The notes under the pieces: generated by a model | Database searches by the model: none | What the model was told of the DNA's origin: nothing | What the model saw: only the letters and a program-made list of their open reading frames with translations | Assembly (NCBI GenBank): GCA_002914845.1 | Contig: JXTC01000106.1 | Span: 495,747 to 559,746 of the forward strand | DNA: 64,000 nt | Reading direction: 5' to 3' | DNA from: Trema orientale | Lineage: Eukaryota; Streptophyta; Magnoliopsida; Rosales; Cannabaceae | Program-made: the position numbers and the translations under genes | Shown: piece by piece, positions 58,140-64,000 of the stretch | How positions within the stretch are numbered: position 1 is the first letter of the stretch | Layout of the letters: every line of letters starts with the position of its first letter

Positions 58140-60015
58140 ATGGAGTCCATAGGCGTCCTCATGCCCATCCCCATGAACAACTACCTGGAGCGAGAGCTCG
58201 AGAAGCGCTTCAACCTCCTCAAGCTCTGGACCGTCCCCAACCAGACCCAGTTCATCAAGGACCACGCCGAGTCCGTACGAGCCATCATCGGCAACTCCTC
58301 CTCCGGCGCCGACGCCGAGTTGATCGGCTCCTTGCCCAATCTGGAGATCATCGCCAGCTTCAGCGTCGGGATCGATAGGGTCGATTTGAAGGTGTGTAAG
58401 GAGAAGGGTATTCGGGTCACCAATACCCCCGATGTGTTGACCGATGACGTGGCCGACCTCGTCATTGGACTGACGCTTGCTGTGTTGAGAAGGTTGTGCG
58501 AGAGTGATCGGTACGTGAGAGCCGGCAAGTGGAAGAATGGTGACTACAAGTTAACCACCAAGGTCTGTTTTTTTGGGTTTCTTTCTTTTGCTTCATATTT
58601 TGCTTGATTATGCTTATTTTTGATTGGTTTAGTTTCCATTAAAGCCAAAATATTTTGATCTGATGTACATTTGGGATTATTATACCATTATACCAGCTAA
58701 GTATAATTATTGTCAAGTTTTAATAGAGTAGCTTACTTGGTATATTATTTTGCTGAATAAGTATGTCAGTAAAATTCATTTCTGGGGTTTGGTTTCTTAT
58801 TGTGTTTGTAACATTTTGTGGACTGTTTCTGAGGATTTTACTTTTTGTGGGTTATTTTTCCCCCAAGTCAAACTATTGATATGACTCTCTGTGTGTTAAA
58901 CTTCTTACTCTGATTGTGATTTTGAAAGAAAGATTAAGAATTCTTTTGGCCATTTTGGAATGGATGGACTCCTATAAAAGATCAACTTGATTGAACTCTT
59001 GTTACTTCTGAGAGAATGTGTGGGAGTTTGGTATAAATGTATAGAGCTGGCCTGAAACAATGTGCGTGTTGTGAAGAGATTAAATTGTTCCCCAATAGCT
59101 AAAAATGTATAGAGCTAATTCCTATATGATGACGATGAAGATCATCCTTAGTATTTGCATTCAACATTATCGATTTGTTCCCAGATTGACATCCGTGGAT
59201 CACTGCAAATGATTTTTATAATCTTGCAGATTTTGTTTTGAGAAAAATTGGTTGTGCCTTGTGTGAGTAGCGGTGAATCATGGGAAAAGCTCTAACATCT
59301 CGGTCTCAGTAAAAATTGCTCTATTATGTGCAATAACTAAACGAGATTAAATTCCATTGCAAACAATTTCATGTGCAGCATACGCCTCTTTGCTCTTTGG
59401 AAATGCAGGACATCCTCGGATTGCCCTGCTTCAACTCTCCCTAAAAACCTTCTTTCTTCACAGTTGGAGTTACTTGTGAATTTTTCTTGTTTTCAGTTCA
59501 CTGGAAAAACAGTTGGGATCATTGGTTTGGGGAGGATAGGCCAAGCTGTTGCCAAGAGAGCCGAAGCATTCAGTTGCCCCATCGCTTACTATGCCAGATC
59601 AGAAAAGCCAGATGTGAAGTACAAATACTACCCTAGTGTTCCAGAGCTGGCTGCCAACTCCGACATTCTGGTGGTTGCTTGTGCACTCACGCAGGAGACC
59701 CGCAACATTGTCAACCGCGAAGTCATTGACGCGTTGGGCCCGAAGGGTGTTCTCATTAACGTTGGGAGGGGTCCTCATGTTGATGAACCCGAGCTGGTGT
59801 CTGCATTGGTTGAGGGCCGGTTAGGCGGTGCTGGACTTGATGTCTACCAAAATGAGCCTGAAGTTCCTGAGGAGCTCTTCGGGCTTGAGAATGTAGTCCT
59901 CTTGCCTCACGTTGGTAGTGCCACCAACGAAACACGCGAAGCCATGGCTAACCTGGTGATTGGTAATCTGGAGGCTCACTTTTTGAAGAAGCCGCTGTTG
60001 ACTCCGGTTGTTTAA
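58140..60015 (+). CDS. HPR2: Cytosolic hydroxypyruvate/hydroxyphenylpyruvate reductase
   Basis: Exon 1 (58140-58562) and exon 2 (59497-60015) give 313 residues, the normal length of plant HPR2/HPPR. The N- and C-terminal parts form the substrate domain. The cofactor domain contains GLGRIG (151-156) and a YYARSEKPD loop after the second strand that fits NADP preference. The catalytic Arg232 (in NVGRG), Glu261 (in YQNEP) and His279 (in LLPHVGS) are all present. No targeting peptide is visible. Family members reduce hydroxypyruvate in a cytosolic side route of photorespiration, or 4-hydroxyphenylpyruvate in tyrosine-derived phenolic pathways. The sequence alone does not decide the substrate. The start is the first ATG after stops and matches the MESIGVL start of the family. 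It is a tandem paralogue of the broken copy at 43801. Confidence 0.95.
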
Positions 60016-60354
60016 GTGTGTAGTCCGTAGTCATAAATCGTGCCGGCTTTCATGATCTCCATCTGTATGAAACAGCTTGTCCGTATCAAAGATTTATATT
60101 CTGAAGTTATTGCATGAGGCTACAAATTAATCTCAGCAAATTTGATCACATCAGTGTTTGTCCATTTTTCTCTTTCGTGGGTTCTGTCCTGTTCATCTTG
60201 AAACAAAAATCAGTTGAATGTTTGAACAAAAATAAGTTTTTTTTAAATAAAGTTTCATTATTTAAAAAACAAAAGCAGATAAATAAATTATTTTATTCTG
60301 GGCCACCTCATTTTCGTTGTAGTTTCACTCTCAACTTCCCATAATGATTTTTTT
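60016..60354. other. 3' flank of HPR2
   Basis: Likely 3' UTR and spacer. The short frame at 60114-60344 has no domain. Confidence 0.45.
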
Positions 60355-60558
60355 TTGGACAAATTATATTTTTTCTCATTGTTGAGTGATACCCCTGAAC
60401 TAATTTTTGTTGCAAGGATTCCCCATTTATTATGACATTCTTAGAAAATTCATTCCTCTGTTACATCCCGTCTACGGTTTTAACGAAATAATGACGTGGC
60501 AATTATTTCATTATATTTTATTTTTTGATTTATTAAAAAATAATTGATTATTTATTAA

Positions 60559-60770
60559 TATATGCTGCAATTGGGGCTAGCTCAGTTGGTCCAAGATTTG
60601 AGGGTTGTGTGTGTGTGTATTTGGGGGGGTCCAAGATTTGAGGGTTGTGTGTGTGTGTGTTTGGGGGGGTCAGGGTTCAAATCTTGGTAGAGTGTGTGTG
60701 TGTGTCATTTTCCTTTAATTTGTAGTAAGTGGTGGTCATTAGTTAAGCCCCACTTTTTTTTAAAAAAAAA
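60559..60770 (+). mobile_element. tRNA-derived SINE with perfect 17-bp target duplication
   Basis: The direct repeat AATTGATTATTTATTAA flanks it at 60542-60558 and 60771-60787. A-box TAGCTCAGTTG (60578-60588) is perfect. B-box GGTTCAAATCT (60674-60684) is one base off consensus. The tail is T/A-rich. Between the boxes a unit of about 40 bp (GGTCCAAGATTTGAGGGTTG followed by GT repeats and a G run) is present twice (about 60588-60627 and 60628-60668). This widens the box spacing to about 86 bp. Confidence 0.85.
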
Positions 60771-60824
60771 AATTGATTATTTATTAAAAAAAATTAAAAA
60801 ATTATTGTTTTTTTTTTCTTTTTA

Positions 60825-61367
60825 GGTTAAATATATTAATGATCCTTAAATTATACTCATTGTATCATTTTGTTCTACGAATTTTCAACTTACATAGTAA
60901 TGGTCCATGAATTATACAATTATTATAGCACTGGCCTATTTGTCACAAACGGATAGTTTTTTAACAGAAAATAATTATAGATAAAGTATATAACAATTGG
61001 ACATTATTTACATATATGAGTTAGAATCTCGTTTTTAGCTATAATTATTAAATTGTGCGCTTTGCATAAGACTTATTTCTATTAAAAATTTAATAATTTG
61101 TGAAAAAATTAGTCATTACTGTAATAATTGCATAAATCTTGTTAGTCTATTGTATAAGATAAAAATTTAGAATATTATTCTTGATTATAGTTACCAAACT
61201 GTATACTTTATAATACTTATTTCTGTTAAATATTTAATAATTTATGACAAAAAGATCATTATTGTGATAATTATATAATTTCGGAATTATTATTATGTAA
61301 GTTGATAATTCAGGAGGTAAAGTACTATTACAGGTATCATTCGGGAGCTACTAATATCATTAACCGC
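60825..61367. mobile_element. MITE with about 170-bp inverted arms, Mutator-type
   Basis: Left GGTTAAATATATTAATGATC and reversed right GGTTAATGATATTAGTAGCT open arms that align for about 170 bp, including CAACTTACATA(G/A)TAAT and TTTAACAGAAA blocks. A possible 9-bp duplication TTCTTTTTA is at 60816-60824 and 61368-61376. It is nested in the 60355-62337 element. Confidence 0.65.
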
Positions 61368-61684
61368 TTCTTTTTACTTTTTCTTCTCTTCACGTCTTCT
61401 TCTTATCTTGTTCCTTACCAGTCCTCATATAATGCTAAAAAAAAAAAAAAAAAAATCAAATGAGCTCAAAAATATCAAATAATCAAAGGAGCTTAGATAT
61501 GATCAATTACCATTATTATTTAATCGCATTATTTATATCATTCAATCACATTACCACAAAATAATCAAATGAGTTCATATCATAGTTTTCTCTAATCCCA
61601 AACCCCATTGGTTTGATCCACAAAGAACAGATTTAAACAACTTTCTCTAATCCCAAATTCAATAAATCTACCAATTAGCTAGAT

Positions 61685-61909
61685 GTGCGACGCGCCCAAG
61701 TTGAAGTAAAAGGATGTCGAGGCACAAGGTGGCTGTTTATGAACAAAGAAGACGAGGTGTACGAGTACGGACTCAGCTGCTTCCGGTATGAGAACAGTGA
61801 GATGACGGGGATGGCGATTGAATCGGTCGTTCATGAACGAAGAGTTGGGTTTCAGAGAAGAAAAAAAGAGAAATACATCCTATCATACTCTTTAAAAGGC
61901 GAAAAGTAA
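61685..61909 (+). other. GC-richer open frame of unknown origin inside the MULE-like element
   Basis: A 74-residue frame (RRAQVEVKGCRGTRWLFMNK, then DEVYEYGLSCFRYEN) stands out in composition from the AT-rich element around it. I do not recognise a family. It could be a captured gene fragment or an old element-specific sequence. No promoter or splice structure was seen. Confidence 0.3.
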
Positions 61910-62337
61910 GTATCATAAAGGGGATTTATTTAGGTAATTTGGGTTTGGATACCCACAAATTATGGAAAAATAAATAAAGTAGAGATAAAATGTTTTGAAT
62001 TGATTTATAATATAAATCCTATCATAGTCTTAAAAGCAAGCAACTGGGTCAATGAAACATGAAGGAGAAAGGAGTGAAGTTGGAAGAAGACAGAAGAGAA
62101 AAAAAAATTAATATGTTTTTTGTTTAAAATAATAATTCATTCCATAAATAAATTAATAAAGAAATAATGATAAAATAATTGCCACATCATTGTTCGGTTA
62201 AAATTCACGGAATGTAATAAAAGCATGAATTTTTTTAATAATGTCATAATACGTGAGGAATTCTAGCAACAAAAATTAGTTCATGGGCATAACTCAACAA
62301 CCCCAATAATTCAGGCACAAAGATATAATTTGTCCTT

Positions 62338-64000
62338 TTTCTTTCCCATTCTTTTTCTTGCAGGGGTTAATGAGACATCTGATCCTTCACTATATATGTG
62401 CCCTTGTCATGATCTGGTCCGTATTATTTTTAATTTGGTAATTAAGTACTCAAGCAATTAGGTGCTAATTGAAACCAAAACTTAAATTCTTCACTAAAAA
62501 GTCATGTGCAAATCATGTGAACTAAAAAAAATGTAAAACAAAAAAATAAAAAGAATGAAAGTAAAAATAAATCAAGTCAATATATCCTCCCAAGTCCCAA
62601 CAACAACAACGGTACTTGCGAGTTTTGAGCCATACTATATGTGTGATTCCGACCAAATCTTTCGTAGACTTTTGAGTTATCCGACTTTAATTAATTTTTT
62701 TTTATTCAATAACCTTTTAAAATTGGTATTTAACTTAGTAGTCTTCTCTCTAATGAAACTTTAGTATTTCCAATAATGCTATTTCTTTTAAAATTTTGAA
62801 ATTAACTCAAATTTTTAAAAAAAAATAAAGATTTGATATTGTGCAAGTTAAAATATTATTTACAAGTTAGGGTTTCCAATTTGAACAGGATTAATTGAAG
62901 TCAAAAGACCTAAATGTCGATTTCAAGTTTCAAATTGTAATTCGGTGAAATTCTCCATCAGTCTCGGCCAGCCTGGTCGAGCTCATATGGGTTCAAGTAG
63001 ATGGACCCAATTGGACTTAGTCGAGCTCGACTAGGGTATTTTGGCCTTTATTTCATACCATGTCTATAGTCCCCCAATTTTGTGAGCAGTTGCATTGTCT
63101 TTCTTTTGTGTACTTGGGTGTTAGGATGAGATATACAATGGAGAATATAATATATTGTTAAATCTTAGGCACATAATTCATGAAGTTAATTCTGTGAATT
63201 TATTTTTATAATAGATTTAATTAGAGTTTAGTTTAATTGGTAGCTTATTGTTAAAAGAGCCTAACATAAGAATTGTATAATTCCCAGAGGTAGTAAGCTA
63301 CATTGTATCATGGCCAGGATATATATAATTTCATTTCAGCTTTGGTATTTTAATTTATTAGCTAAGCATAGTGGTGTAAGTGGTAGTTTGTGAGCACTAA
63401 AAAAACTAGATACGTAGTGGTTTGCTTCCATTATATCATAGTAATAGGATTGTATGTATTTACAATGGAATGTGTTATTGGGAGCTAAAAAGAAATAATA
63501 AAAAAAATAAGCTAGTTATATAAGCTAATATATGTACAAGCAAGTTTTATGTGTTTATATTATTATATGTGTACTACTAATAGTTTTACTTTTAATTAAT
63601 TAGAAAGTGATAGAACGTGGCTAGCCTAATTGATCTGAAACCTTTTAGGTTGATATGAAATTAGGTGGCAATTATATATAGCAACTAGATATTCTTAAGA
63701 GATAGGTTTTACTTTAAGAGATGAGGTGTTAGTAAGGGGTTATTTGATGATTTATTATGACTGGACTGATAGAATTATATGTTTCCTTAATAGTATAAAG
63801 AAATGGAAGCACGAGATAAAGACTATATTAAGATAGTAAATGGCACTAAATTCAATACTTGGTTAAAGAGAATAATGTGTAGTTTTTAAGCCTAGTTGAT
63901 CATATCATTGATATCAATTGTTCCATTTGGGTAGACTAAATACATCAGGGAGCAACGTTTTCTTCTCCTTATTAGAAGTGGAAGCAGAGTCTTTTATTAT
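62338..64000. other. Right-hand intergenic DNA
   Basis: No genes recognised. A small palindromic block around GTCGAGCTCGAC lies at about 63020-63035, following GGTCGAGCTCATATGGG at about 62975. The frame at 62555-62764 has no domain. Confidence 0.4.

Larger units (their letters stand above)
60355..62337. mobile_element. Non-autonomous MULE-like element, host of nested insertions
   Basis: The left arm (60355-60540: GGACAAATTATA, CTGAACTAATTTTTGTTGC, TTATGACATTCTTA, TGACGTGGCAATTATT) is inverted against the right arm (62150-62337), with about 180 bp aligned. The flanks are T-rich (TTTTTTTTT against TTTTTCTTT), giving at best an imperfect 9-bp duplication. Inside lie a SINE (60559-60770), a MITE (60825-61367) and a GC-richer stretch (61680-61870) of unknown origin. 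No transposase. Confidence 0.7.

Noticed and set aside
59371-59496. ATG start at 59371 for a separate protein
   Set aside because: Intron sequence read in frame. The exon begins at 59497, and exon 1 at 58140 supplies the start.
60578-60684. Possible tRNA gene (A- and B-box present)
   Set aside because: The box spacing is too wide, no cloverleaf is evident, and a T/A tail with a 17-bp target duplication shows a SINE.
1-64000. CRISPR arrays, bacterial operons, organelle insertions
   Set aside because: None seen. Repeats here are MITE arms, microsatellites and local duplications, and no long plastid- or mitochondrion-like gene run was recognised.

Overview
The window is AT-rich nuclear DNA from a flowering plant, probably a eudicot. 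Genes have several exons with GT/AG introns, some encode proteins with chloroplast transit peptides, and the mobile elements are typical plant MULEs, MITEs and tRNA-derived SINEs. I could not assign a species. Two single-N positions (34568 and 39415) point to a draft assembly.

Host genes, left to right: the decayed 3' end of a PPR gene (about 485-1066); a complete 11-exon GLABRA2-type HD-Zip IV gene (11000-16632, +); the chloroplast ribosomal protein S17 gene (17569-18069, -); photosystem I subunit PsaH (27881-29053, +, three exons); a RopGEF gene (29788-32528, -, seven exons, with one extra base in exon 2); a broken Mediator subunit 8 copy (about 36000-37461, -); and a tandem pair of hydroxypyruvate/hydroxyphenylpyruvate reductase genes. 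Of that pair, the left copy (43801-about 47056, +) has lost its 3' frame and the right copy (58140-60015, +) is complete. From memory, GL2, RPS17, RopGEF12 and HPR2 are consecutive loci in Arabidopsis (At1g79840-At1g79870), and Arabidopsis PSAH genes sit beside other RopGEF genes. The window therefore looks like a conserved ancestral gene block stretched by transposons.

Mobile DNA fills most of the rest. Two large Mutator-like elements have terminal inverted repeats and perfect 9-bp target duplications. The one at 37753-42093 carries a FAR1-type transposase followed by an OTU protease-like domain. The one at 51665-57688 has about 190-bp ends, a PB1-like/MURA transposase with SWIM finger and zinc knuckle, and a second small gene on the opposite strand encoding a GRF zinc finger with a C-terminal membrane segment. 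A third, 2-kb MULE-like element (about 60355-62337) is nested with a young SINE and a MITE. TTA-flanked, PIF/Harbinger-like nested ends at 18.2-21.8 kb enclose a PPR gene fragment. A cluster of related MITEs built on TTACTAGTTAC palindromes lies at 22.4-25.7 kb, with another copy at 48.6 kb. Two stretches resemble LTR-retrotransposon fossils (about 6430-8380 and about 47389-48000).

The host genes do unrelated jobs: epidermal cell fate, chloroplast translation, photosystem I, ROP GTPase signalling and hydroxyacid reduction. They are neighbours through shared ancestry of the block, not as a pathway. No host tRNA gene, rRNA gene or CRISPR array was seen.
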